DNA of 64,000 nucleotides from positions 150,429,317 through 150,493,316 of the forward strand of contig CM037584.1 in NCBI GenBank assembly GCA_021018995.1. The letters run 5' to 3'. The notes beneath the pieces were generated by a model, which saw nothing but the letters and a program-made list of their open reading frames with translations, searched no databases and was not told the origin of the DNA. Origin of the DNA: Chloranthus sessilifolius (Eukaryota > Streptophyta > Magnoliopsida > Chloranthales > Chloranthaceae). Shown piece after piece: positions 10,564-22,378 of this stretch (the first letter of the stretch is position 1; each line of letters begins with the position of its first letter). A program made the position numbers and the translations under genes.

Positions 10564-12900
10564 AGCCGTCGAGTCTCCGCTAGCCAAGCTCCCAACTCAT
10601 CCTCCGCTGCCCTAACCTGACCAACCGAGGAGGCTAAGGAGTGGAGCATCTCCTCATCAGGATTAGGAGCACACCCCATCCGCTCCATCACCCGATGGAG
10701 GGCGTCTAATGCTCCCAGCACGCTCTCATTGAGATGGCCCTACTCCAACGCAGCCAAACTCTCCCTCAAAGCCAACACCAACTCCGACCCACCGATCGCG
10801 AAAGAGCCACTCCCATGGAAGGGACGTGGGAAGAGGTGCCCGCCACCTAATGCACTAAACCACTGCACATACTCCCGGGCGTCCACCTTGTCACGCGCCC
10901 CTATAACCCTGGTCCACCCAGCTCTAAAATCTGCTATTTGAAGTGTCATCTACTCAGTAAAATTCTGGCTAGGAGGGTCGGTCATCCTCTTCGCCACTCT
11001 ATGGCAAATATTTGGAGGGACTCCCTAAGCGAGCCCCAATTGTCGTACCACTTGAGATGTGTGGATCCTCTCCACCCTCTCAAAACAATAGACCCATATG
11101 TCGACATCAAAGACCCACATGTCAACATCAAAGAAGGGCCAGACAGACTGAATCACTGGCATGCCCGCATCCTCCTCATCCGCATACGGCCTCCAAATCA
11201 CCTACAACCAAGAAAACAAGCCAACCCCTCAGCAAAGACTCAAATCCTAAAAGACTGAAATGAAACAGAAAAAAACATACACTTGACGATCTATACCTAC
11301 CCCGCGTGCATATCCTCAAAGAGGCCACGCGCGGTCTGAAGATCCAAAGACCAACGACGACCCCTCAACGCCTCCCTCCACACGTGCATCATCAAAAACG
11401 TGAACCTCACCTCCAACAGAATCTCCGGATGATGAAAAGCTAAGTGATCATTTGCCCAAAACTAGAAAATAAAATAGAAGAAATGCTAAGTAGATGCTAC
11501 TATCAAAAGACCAAGAAAAAAAGATAATGATACTATGACATCAATTAACTAAAACTCACCTGGAGGAAGGGAAGGAAACCTTCGATCGTTGCAACGCCCC
11601 ATCCCCGATAGTAAAGCTGCTCATAAAGATGCGCTAATGCGGCCGCACCCCACACATAGGTGGGGACTCAATCCAAGTCCCCGAGAATCATCAAAATAAT
11701 CCGGTGATGCATCCCCAAGTCGAAGAAGAGAAGAGTACTGCACCAAGGAAGTGCATCAAGAATACTCGAAGCACCCTATCCGCAGCCAACCCCAGCTCCA
11801 CTATGGGATCCCGGCCTGCCACTATCACACAATGTACCTCATAAGACACCTTCACCTTTGAATGACACCTCGAGGGGACAAAGCCACTCGTAAACGTATC
11901 AAAAAACCAAGTGGCTCGAACTACACCTGGCCCCGATCCGCTCAACCTATATGGCACACCCAAAATCTCCTCACACACTGCTAAGTACTCTCCTACCATC
12001 CGCCCTGTGATCGGCTCACCCTCGAAACCAAGCCAGTCCTCTGGAGTCGGTAACATCATTCCAACTGGAAAGAGAAGTGCTTGATGCCTCTCCCTCCACC
12101 TCTCCAAGATCGCCGCAATTTGGCCACGATCGACGTGAAAGGGCTCCAGCGCTAGGATCGGTCTGAAACCGAAAGACACCAACCATGCCTACTGAAACTT
12201 CGGCAAGGCACGGTACCAAGTATGAGACTCGGTCCATGTCGAGCTGATAGCCAGCTGCAGGGGCTCCTATTGAACGAAACATAAATAATAACAGTAAGAC
12301 TAACACATACCTATGATGAAAGACAAACAAATTTAGAATTAAAACCAAGTCAAATATGCCCAAACACAATAACAATTTACAATAAACACCCAAACTATGA
12401 TAAGGGCAACTGAATAGAAATATGGCCTATCTCTAGATACCATCATGATGCATGAGTGAGCACACAACTAAGGATCAATGCAGGTTTGACATAAATTAGA
12501 AAGATTTTTAGAGCCTAAAAAGCCTATGTCATAACCTAAATGGCTAAGAAAATCTTGATCATGGGTGCTTACCTGGCCTCGAACGAAGAAATCCACCAGC
12601 GGGAAGTGCCTGCGATCTCGATGCTCCTCACCGTGGTGCTCCTCAGCCGGACCTTCAGCTCTCACCCTTAGGAATCTCACCCTCAATCCTCTCACCCTCA
12701 TCCTTAGCGACCCCCTGCTCAATCTCAAGCACCTCCTCCCTAACCCTTAACAAGTCAACCTCTAGTACCTCCTCTCTAACCACCTCCCCAACATCCACCT
12801 CCCTGACAACGGCGGTCCGAGCATCGGAAGTCTCACCCATCTCCGCCCCTAGCATCCTCTCCAACATCCTCTCCAACTCAGAAACAGTAAACCTCACACT
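10564..12900 (-). pseudogene. Plant mobile domain (PMD) gene carried by a retroelement, multi-exon, degraded
   Basis: PMD proteins (aminotransferase-like plant mobile domain) occur in plant transposons and in the MAIN/MAIL host genes, where they act in silencing and genome stability. Exons can be read on the minus strand: an acidic N-terminal exon (about 12900-12573, GT donor at 12572), the PMD core exon 12254-11560 (IAAILERWRERHQALLFP, TPEDWLGFEGEPITGRMVGEY, WGAAALAHLYEQLYYRGWG), exon 11461-about 11300 (FWANDHLAFHHPEIL) and exon 11201 leftwards (VIWRPYADEEDAG, then VVRQLGLA). At least five in-frame stops and two frameshifts are present. The 3' end is interrupted at 10563 by the Athila-like LTR. 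It is antisense to the adjacent LTRs, whose TATA boxes are on the plus strand. Confidence 0.75.
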
Positions 12901-15134
12901 CAAACAAATCAAATAAGCTACAAAATAAACTAAACCTGAATTTACAAAAGAAATTAAAATCATAATCTCTTCATAAATAAATAAAATAATTATAAAGTAC
13001 ACTGAGGGCATACCCTCTGAATACACAAATTGAAACAAGAAACTAACAAAAAAAAAAAGCCTATTCAGGCAATGCCCGAATCTAGATTTATTCGAGAAAC
13101 TAGAAATCTCAGAGAAGCCCGAAGGGGGGAAGCACTCACGGAAAGCCACCCAGGACCTGCGGGATCCACCCTTAGAAGCTCACCTTAGAAACCATAAAAA
13201 GGGAGAGAAACTAACATGGAATCCACAGAGCCTATTGAGGAAAAATAGGCATCGGTCACGAGATTTCTGACCCTGTCTTATCTTCGGGTTTCCTTTCTAC
13301 CACGTTTTTCTCATCCACCTCTTCCCTTAGCATGGTAGCAATTCGACTGCTACCCTGCATTCCCAATCCCGTCCATTCTCAATAATCTACTCAATAAACA
13401 CAACTCTTTGGGTCCAACACCCGAGATACAAAAAAGAAAGGAAGAAAAGACATTAATGAACAAGAAAATGCCCAATCAAAACTTTTAATCCTAAACTTGG
13501 AATAAAATTTAAAACAACAAGAACACAAAACTTTTAGCTCACACATTTATAAACTATGCCTCCTGAATTACCAAATGACAAGTGTCACACCTTTAAACCC
13601 TTCCAATCTAATTAAATCTAAACCAAACACATACCCCCTTTGAAAGACCACAATCCATGACAGACTCAGATGAACCAATAATCACACAACACTTATCCCT
13701 TCAAGGAAACACAAATCCCAAAGCAAAGTAAATAAGCCGATAAGATTTGAACACTTAGCACCCATCCAAAACTTTTGGAAAACTCACACCTCTTAACAAG
13801 TGTCACCTCAAGTCAAACAAAAGACTAGAACAAAATACCTTAAACTTCACTCTAAAAAATGAAACCCTAAATTGTTTGGGACCCCGCCAAGAAAAATGCC
13901 CCAACCAAACCAATCAGAACCAAGTAAACCCTCTAAACAAACCCCATAAAATAAACTGAACTCCAAGCTAAACTAAATCCTGAAATAAGTCAAGCAAATT
14001 AGGTAAATCCAACTAATCCGCTAATAAGTTTAAACAAATAAGCAAGCACGACAAAATAAAAAAAATGCCTCTTTATTCATAACTCAACTTTTACAAGTAT
14101 CACCGGAGGCATAATTCCTGAATTTATAACCCAAAATGAAAACCTAAAACTTTAACCTACAACCCAAAACGAAGACTGGGTTCAAAAGTGAGACGAAGCG
14201 AGCAGCAAATTCTGCTCTGAGCGTCCAATCGGAGGCTTCAGGGAGAATTGGTTGGGAAGCACATCCCTCCACTTTTTACTCCTTCTCTTTCACTATCTTC
14301 ACCACCTCCACTGCCACCTCCTCAACGCTGCCTTCACTGCTCCGTAAAAAGGACTGACGTGAAGACTAGCGCCCTCATTCCCAATACCGCTCACTCCTAA
14401 AATAACACCGTCCACGAGCATCACCTCAAGACGGAGATCATGTGAAATAACGAATATAGGAAGAAATGACATCCCAATCGGATGGTTAGATCGCCCAATA
14501 TCACTAAAATAAGAATTTCAAAATACAAGATATCTAGAAAAAGGTCAAAAATCGAGACTAAACCAGAGAATGAAAAACAAATGAAAGCTCCCTCGCTTGT
14601 ATAGAGTATGGACTCAATCACACAGCCAGTGCACAGGAGCTTAACTAAATCACACATCACACACGATGCGCACAATCCAAAACGCGCGCCCTAACCAAAG
14701 AGCGCAAATAAGCCATCGCCCACGCCAACCGTTAGACACTTCGATCGCGCGCACTCCATGAACCACGCAAATTTATCAAACGACACACTGCTGTCGTGCG
14801 ACCTGAAAGGTCACCCGTACACTGACCTGGTGACGCCTCGATCACGCGCTATGGTTATAGTGCATAACACAATCACACGCACACTTACATGCGCATAAGC
14901 GACCCCTCAAGCATGAGATCGCACACCTGAAAATAGGTTCGCAATCGTATTAAGCGACCTAAAATAGGTGCTCAATGCCTAACTTTGCATCACACTTTGA
15001 TCAAAATTCACCCGTCTTATCGCTTACCCTTGCATGAGAAGGAAGCATCAACAGTACCCATCCCCATTGCGATAACATGTACACATGCGATATCACCTCA
15101 ATATTCAGTCCCATCATAATAAATTAGCCATACC
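12901..15134. other. Long noncoding stretch upstream of the PMD pseudogene
   Basis: No coding region is recognisable on either strand; short frames here match nothing I know. Base composition changes from AT-rich (12900-14180) to more GC- and CpG-containing (14640-15130, many GCGC and CACGC words). By analogy with 34960-38094 in the Ogre-type element, this would be the untranslated 3' part of the retroelement, lying between the antisense PMD gene and the 3' LTR. Confidence 0.5.
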
Positions 15135-15505
15135 CTCATGTCCCATCGCGAGAAGCTGAAAGCAAATCTCCCGAGAACGTGAGCACGCCACCACTACCTA
15201 CGCTTAGTCGACATTCCATCGCGAACATCACTACCTAAAAAAAAAAAAAGCTCCGACAGCACATGCCACACCGTATGATGAAAAGAGGAAAAGATTGTTC
15301 ATGTCCCATCGCTAAGCCAAAGGGTTCTCTCTCTCCCGAATTGATCACCACGCCCCACCAGGATTCACCCAGCACGCAGCCAAAGAAAGGGAGAATCCCC
15401 AGGTCCCATCGTGACATCATTTCTCCCAAGACATCACATCACAACTGCCAAGCCTTTCCACAGCATACCTGAAGAGAAGAAATCTCCAAAGTCCCATCGC
15501 GACAC
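15135..15505. repeat. Dispersed GTCCCATCGCGA array
   Basis: Five copies of G(T)CCCATCGYGA, with variants, at about 15140-15151, 15214-15224, 15303-15314, 15403-15414 and 15491-15502, separated by 75-100 bases of unrelated sequence. A related CCCCATCGCAAGA occurs at 19571-19583, between the two LTR copies. The array lies just before the first LTR copy and upstream of the antisense PMD gene. Role unknown. Confidence 0.6.
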
Positions 15506-15542
15506 TACGGCGCCACCAGACTATACAAACTATGCACAATCT

Positions 15543-18500
15543 AGGTAAGTATCACCCCTAGGTAAGTACTACCCACTTTCTTTTTTTTTTTACTCGATAT
15601 TCTTCATAAATATACAGTTAGCTATGATTAAGTTAAATATTTTCAAAACCCGTCTCTCTTGACTCGTGAATCATTGTAGTCCTCCCATAAGAGACAATCA
15701 TATGTACTCGCCAAGAAGGTTAGACGGAGTATTCGGTATGCCAAGTGTCGTCTTGACAACCACAATAACGGTCGGGTCCACAAATCTCATACTGGTGGAT
15801 CTGCTCAGTGACATCTCGGAAGCCACATTTTCTGCTGTTTCACCACCAAATTGATCTTAAGTTAAAATCCCTAAAATTTCAAAACCCCCAAATTTTCAAA
15901 ATCCCCTTACTAAAAAAATACAAATAAATAAATAAGAGCGAAGAAAAGAAGAATAAAATAAGATAAATAGACCCAACTCAACTTTCTTTAAATACCAAAA
16001 AAAAATTGATTAAGCACCCCATCACCCGCGAATAATAAATTATACTTAAACCTAAACTTTAACACCTAAGACCCCTGAACTCACAATCAAGTGTATATCC
16101 CACTGCGCAGAATTGGATCAAGCGCACACTCCACTATGCAGAATCATTTGTTCAGACACATTAGCACTAGAATTCCCAACTTATAGGCTGACTCCAGATG
16201 AATCAAGCGCACGCGCCACTGCACAGAATTCAATTAAGCACACCTCACAAGACCCCCACCTTAATTACCAGCCCAAATTGGCCATTCCCCTAGGAAACTG
16301 AACATTGAGTATATTTAATTTAAGAATTTACAAATGCCTATTGGAAAAGTAACGTCTGACGCGCATTGGTGTGAGCAATGACATGCCCGGTCTGACATTA
16401 CTTACAAAAGCCTTCGATATTACATGATACTTCATTTTATTACTATCGATCCTTGGACCTAGTTTTGGACATTTGATTGATGCCCGATATCTCGATTGCA
16501 TAAAATCCCTCTATTAGCTTGCGCCATATGGCGGAATGTGCCATGCACTCACAGGCCTAGAATGTGCCCTTCGACAGCTACCATTTGCCCTTCAAATGCT
16601 CTATTTTAGCTTGCACTGATAGATAAGAAAGTCAAGCATGTCATGTCAGCATCTCCAGTTCACATTTGTGATTTCTCAAGAGAAACGAGAAGACACCTCG
16701 AATGAGGGGTGTCTACTTCTTCGACGCATTCTTACTTATCAAGAGCGCGCCGAAGAGGGGCATCTATAGACACCCCCATTTTGCCCTCTCAGAATATACA
16801 AATTTGTTCGATCAACCTTAGACCTCATAACCCTGATATGGGACCATATACTGAAACAATAGTATGTGGCTGGACACAGGCTGAAACAATAGTTCTATGG
16901 CTCATGCCCCATACCCCTGACGTGGGAACCATGCACTGAAACAATAGTACATGGCTGAACACAAGCTAAAATAATAGCTCTGTGGCTTAGGTCCCGACGC
17001 AGGGAGACTATATACTGAAATAATAATATATAGTCAGAATGCAGACTGAAATAATAGTCTCGCATTTCAGACCCCTAACCCTAATGTGGGACCATATACT
17101 GAAATAATAGTATATGGCTGGACATAGGTTGAAATAATAGTTTTGTGGCTCAGGCCCCATACCCCTAATGTGGGAACCATGTATTGAAATAATAGTACAT
17201 GACTGAATAGAGGATGAAATAATAGCTCTGTGGCTCAGGTCCCAACGTAGGGAGGCTATATACTAAAACAATAGTATATAGTCGAAATGCAGGCTAAAAT
17301 AATTGCCTGGCATTTTAGACCTGACCCAGACCCGAATAGCTCCGAATTGCGTGCCTAAAATCATGCACGCAATTTGATTGCACGCCAAATTACCCGCTTG
17401 TAATCAGTCCCTCTTCTAGACTAGACCACTCCGAGACTCGATCACGCGTTTATCATGAGAGGCGCAATATGATTGAGCACCCCATCACCAGCGCGTAATT
17501 GGCCTATGCCCGGCCTAGCCTCACCATCCTTGATCCCTAAATTTCTTCGATTAAATGCTTTGAGAGTGGTGCTTAATTAGATTACGCACCCCAAAATGGG
17601 CGCGCAATTAGTTCTAACGCTATTATGACTAGGAAACTCGCTGAGCAAGTCAGCCGGTCGCTCACTGAGTCGGTGCACAATTTTATTAAACTCCTGAAAC
17701 AGAGCGTTTAATTGAAGAAAAACCTATAAAAGTTTTTTTTAATTTCAACCCAAAAAAAAACAAGGAGGAGAGCGAGAGAGAACGGACATTTTTTGAGATT
17801 CCGAAACCAGAGAACTCTGAGAATGAGCACATAGAGCAACCTAACCATGATTTCGAAATTCAAGCCCAAAATCTTCGAGGTTTCTCTCCGCAGCCCCCGT
17901 CCTAGGTAAAAAAAATCTTAGTTTTAAACTTAGGATCATTCTCTTAGTTTTAATTATAGGTTTTAATTTTCAGTTCGAAACCGTAGCACCCTTTTTTAGA
18001 CCACAAATTTTTTATATCTAGTTCTAGTTCTCCGAATTTAGAACTAGTCCTTAATCCGACGGTCTAATTTACCAACCCTCGACTTTAATTCCATTCTAAA
18101 ATCTCAATTTCCAGTCCTATCATTAATTTTTGGTTCTAGTCTTTGGATTCTAGAACTAGTCTCTAATCATAGGGTCAAATTTTCTAATTTCGAACCCGAA
18201 TTCAATCCAAGAAATTTTAATTTTAATTTTAATTTCTTAGTTTAATATTTCTAAAAAATCCTAAATATTAATTTTAGTTTCTATAATTCTAGTCTCTCAA
18301 TTTTATTCATACTTATTACTCCGAAATTGACTTTGAAAAATCCAAAAATACTATTTTATAATCCTAAATCTAATTTATCTTTAATCTCAGCCATCCGATT
18401 TACCCAAGGGAGCTTACGGAGGGTACTCGGGAACGAGGCCAATCCTCCTTAGCATAGCTAGCCCAAACCCCCTTTTTTTAGAATTACTTAGTTGCTTTAA

Positions 18501-19544
18501 TTAGGGTTATAATATCAGTTCCATAATTTCTTCTTAGAATTTTAGTATAGTCAATTTACATGCTTTATTTTAATTAAATCCTTAGAATAATTACTTCGAT
18601 TAGAACTCCAATAGAATTAATTCCTTTATTTTAATTAAATAATTCTAGCATAGTTAATTCCTCACTTTATTAGACCCCAGTATCAGTAATCAATCCTTTT
18701 ATTTCAATTAGAATCTTAGTATAATTAATTCATTGCTTTAATTATAATTCTAGTCAAATCAGTCCTTTATTATAATTAGAATTTAGTATGATTAATTCAT
18801 TGCTTTAATTAGATTTTAAGTACAGTTAATCAAATTAGTTTGTTTCCCTCAATTAGGTTTTTCTATTTTATTCATATAAAAATTAATTCATTAGTTAAAT
18901 TAGAGTTTTAGTAAAACTAGTTCTCTATTTCAATTAAAATTCTGGTACAACTAGTATACTTGCTCTACTTGGAATTTCAGTATAACTAGCATGCTTGGTT
19001 TAATTAAAGTTTCATTAAAATTAATACACCTATATTCCTAGTACAATTAGGAGACCGATGTTAATTGGACTTTTAGTAGTATTAGGACACTATATTAATT
19101 AGAATTCTAGTCGTGCTAGGAAACTAAAATTAATTACACTCCGGATAGAATTAGAATACTAAATTAAATAAACCATAATAAATTCCCACATAACTAAATT
19201 CACAAGAGAATTGAGAAGTCTAAACTCATTAGAACTACAATAATAACAGGGGACAGGGAAGAAAAATTAAACTATCTAAATTATAAGAAAAGACATAGCT
19301 GCTAACGTTCGTAGGCAGACGATTCAGTAAAGAAGTAACCGACGCTTGCTCTAAAGCGTGATCATTGACGTGTTGCAGCGTCGTTAAATATCTGCAGCTA
19401 GCGATCGTAACAAACTAGGAACCTTCCTAGAAAACCTTTACTTCTAACATTCTGAACGCCGCGTCGCTAGAGTCCACTTGGACATAATTGGAGCCACCGA
19501 TTCAATGGGAACCGAGAGGAACCCAAAAAAAGCGCACACCAACA
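15543..19544 (+). mobile_element. LTR copy A of a large PMD-bearing retroelement
   Basis: Homologous in order to 19587-22378: the GGTTAGACGGAGTATTCGG block (15718 and 19736), the 'CTCAGTGACRTCTCGGAAGCC' block, the GGTGTCTACTTCTT block (16707 and 20550), a plus-strand CCTATAAAAG box (17723-17732), the 'GGGAGCTTACGGA' block (18410 and 21806), and a terminal 'CCGAGAGGAA...ACCAACA' end at 19544. The plus-strand TATA box sets its orientation as plus. At about 4.0 kb it is longer than copy B because of AT-rich expansion (17900-19250). The left boundary is approximate. The PMD pseudogene to its left is antisense to it, the same layout as in the Ogre-type element. No gene inside. Confidence 0.65.
16830..17310. 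repeat. Hairpin family with constant GAAAYAAT loop, two 248 bp periods
   Basis: Twelve copies of (G/A)AAA(C/T)AAT at 16853, 16883, 16938, 16968, 17017, 17048, 17101, 17131, 17185, 17216, 17265 and 17295. Most are bracketed by short inverted arms that differ between copies but still pair: CCATATACT/AGTATGTGG, CCATGCACT/AGTACATGG, CTATATACT/AATATATAG, GCAGACT/AGTCTCGC. Spacing alternates between about 30 and 49-55 bases, and the six-copy set repeats with a 248-base period. The array lies 400-900 bases upstream of the LTR TATA box. A shorter version is at 20738-20800. Confidence 0.8.
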
Positions 19545-20174
19545 GTGACCACCATGAAACAACACCAACTCCCCATCGCAAGACAAACCAGGTAAGTTTC
19601 AACCTCTCCTTCACTCGATATTTCTTGTAAAATATAAATAGCTAATATTAAGTCAAGTGTTTTCAAAACCCGTCTCTCAACTCATGAATCACTGTACTCC
19701 TCCCATAAGAGACAATCATTAGTATCCATGGGGAAGGTTAGACGGAGTATTCGGCATACCAAGTGTCGCCTTGACAACCACATAAATGGTCAGATCCACA
19801 AATCCCGCTTCGGTGAATCTGCTCAGTGACGTCTCGGAAGCCACATTTTCTGTCATTTTACCACCGAATTGATCTTAAGCTAAAGCCTCCAAATTTTCAA
19901 AAAAACCTCTGTCTATCAAAATTCACTTCTCACCACTCCAATCCATTCTTTCCCCTGGGAAACCAAATACTATGTATGCTCAACTTTCAAAAATTATAAA
20001 TGTCCATTGGAAAAGGACGCCTGACGCACCATTAGTGTGAGCAATGATGTGCCCGGTCCGATATGACTTGCGAAAGCCTTCGCCATCAAATTACTTTAAA
20101 TTATCTATTCACTTGACCTCATCTCTGGGCATTTGTATGACACCCCTCGATACCTAGATTGCATAATTCACCTC

Positions 20175-20425
20175 TGTCTGAGTGCCCCTTATAGCAGGTC
20201 GCGACATGCGACGGGATGCCACTTGCACCCGTAGATCAGGATATGACGATTTCCCTCTGTCTGACTTCCCCTTGCAGCAGGTCGCGACATGTGATGGGAT
20301 GCCACTTGCACCCGTGTATCAGGATATGCCAATTTCCCCCCGTTTAACTGTCACTTGTAGCAGGTCACGACATGTGACGAGAGGCCACTTGCACCTGCGA
20401 TTGGGGATACGCCTCTTGATAGCTA
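20175..20425. repeat. Three-copy 84 bp tandem repeat
   Basis: Units share AGCAGGTCGCGACATG (anchors at 20192, 20276 and 20359), then 'GGGATGCCACTTGCACC' and GATCAGGATATG-like blocks. The period is 84 then 83 bases. GTCGCGAC within the unit is itself palindromic. Copy A retains only a diverged single unit near 16520-16580. It lies in the U3 part of LTR copy B. Confidence 0.8.
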
Positions 20426-21867
20426 CCATTGGGCCTCCAAAGGCTCCCTTTTAGCTTGTGCTGAGAAATAAGAAAGCCAAGCACTTCATGTCAGCACTCC
20501 AGTTCACACTTGTGATTTTCCAAAGAATATAGAAGGCACCTCAGAAGAGGGGTGTCTACTTCTTTAACGCATTCTTATTCCACAAGAACGCGTCGAAGAG
20601 GGGTATCTATAGAAACTTCAATTTTGCCCTCGCAGAGTATACAAACTTGTTCGGTCAACCTTTGACCTTACCTATGATTTCTAGAGAAGGACTGACCTTC
20701 TCCGAAGACCTTACAACCCTAAATACGGGGACCACATACTGAAATAATAGTATATGGTAGAGACTCAGGCTAAAGCAATAGCTCTGTGGCTGGGTCCCGA
20801 CCCGACCTGACCCGGGAAGACCCCAAATTTTGCACCCTCACAGAGGTGCGCAATTCGATTCCAATCATGGATACATGCGAGCAATTGGTCCCACTTGGAT
20901 CAGGTTCATTCTTCCTGTGGACCGCCTTTGGACCTGATTACGCACCCTATATAAGCCACGCAATCTGATTCCACGCCCAACCACTGGCGTGCAATGGGTC
21001 CCACTTGGACCCGACTTCCACCTCCCACGGACCGCCACAAGACCCGATTACACGCCTCACACAGGACGCACAATCTATTGCACACTCCACCACTAGCGTG
21101 CAATTGGTCCCCAGTTGGACCTGGTCTCTAAATCCTTAGACCGCCCAAACTCCCCAATCAGGCGCACACGAGCAGGCGCTTAATTGTATTGCATGTTTCG
21201 AACTGGACGTGCAATTAGTTCTAAGTGAGCTGGAGCTAGGATACCCAGTTGAGCTAGTCAGTCGGTCACTCACTGAGTCTCCCACTGACCCAAACTGGAT
21301 TAACCACCCCGGACAGGACAAGCAATCTAATTACACTCACTAGACAGGGCGCGTAATTGAATCCGACCGACCAATTGCACACCTACCCAGGGGCACGAAA
21401 TTACCCCGATACCTATAAAAGGAACCACTTACCTCGGTCAACGACACCAATTTTGATAGCAATCTCTCTCCTTCGAGCTTAGGCCGTCCAAGGAAGTTTT
21501 GAAGTTCTCTCTGCAGCAGAGAGGAAGAAGCGATAGTCTTCAGGTAATCTCTTAAGTTCTAGTTCTTAACTTCTAGTTCTAGATCTTAATCTCTAGTTCT
21601 AGTTCCTAGGTTCTAGTTCTTAATTTTTTTTCTAGTTCTTAATTCTCCTTCTAGTTCTTAATGTTAGTCTGAATTCTTCGTTCTAGTTCTAAATTCTTAA
21701 TTCTCGATCTCAGTTTTTGATTCCCACTTCTTAGTTCATAATTCAAATTCAATTTTTAATTCTCTATATTTCTAAAATAAACCTTAGCCACCCGATTTGC
21801 CCAAGGGAGCTTACGGATGGTACCCGGGAACGGGGCCGATCCTCAGCATAACGGGCCATAACCCCTC

Positions 21868-22080
21868 TTTTTAATTAGACTCCTAGTAGGATTAGGAGAC
21901 TAGGTTAATTAGACTCCCAATAGGATTAGGAGACTAGGTTAATTAGACTCCCGGTCGGATTAGGAGACTAGATCAATTAGACTCCGATTTGGATCAGGAG
22001 ACCAGGTTAATTAGAATTCCAATAGGATTAGGAGATTAGATTCATTAGAATCCTAACATAAGTAAGAAGGCCAAACTAGT
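21868..22080. repeat. Tandem array of a roughly 32 bp unit (TTAATTAGACTCC...GGATTAGGAGACTAGG)
   Basis: About six imperfect units, each with (T)TAATTAGACTCC and a 'GGATTAGGAGACTAGG' half, follow the CCCAAGGGAGCTTACGGA block downstream of the LTR TATA box. Copy A has a looser, AT-richer version between 18480 and 19200, indicating independent expansion in the two LTR copies. Confidence 0.75.
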
Positions 22081-22378
22081 TAGATTAAACGCAACCCAAA
22101 GCTGTTAAAGTTGGTCGACTGACATTCAGTAAAAGAGTTCAACTTGTAAGCCCCCGCTCTTCTTAAACTGTGATTAGTGACGTGTTGCAGTGTTGATAAA
22201 CATCTGCAATAGGTGATCGCATCAACCCAGGTATTCTTCATTTAATATTTGCCTCTTCATTTCAACATTTAATATTTCCTAATTTATTATTTCATCGCCT
22301 TTGTCCGAGTCCACTTGGACCGAATTGGGCTGCTTATTCTGGGGATCGAGAGGAATCCAGAAAAAGCGAGTACCAACA

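Larger units (their letters stand above)
19587..22378 (+). mobile_element. LTR copy B, directly downstream of copy A
   Basis: Starts after only about 42 bases of spacer from the end of copy A and ends ...GTACCAACA at 22378. The plus-strand TATA box CCTATAAAAGG is at 21412-21422. It contains an 84 bp tandem repeat (20175-20425), a short piece of the GAAAYAAT hairpin family (20738-20800) and a roughly 32 bp tandem repeat (21868-22080). After its end comes GACTGGCAATCGCG, with TGGC at about the position expected for a primer site, but I cannot assign a tRNA. No coding sequence inside. Confidence 0.65.

Noticed and set aside
10740..10949. Separate small gene (MTLQIADFRAGWTRV...)
   Set aside because: It is in line with the last exon of the antisense PMD pseudogene and separated from it only by stops, so it is part of that gene.
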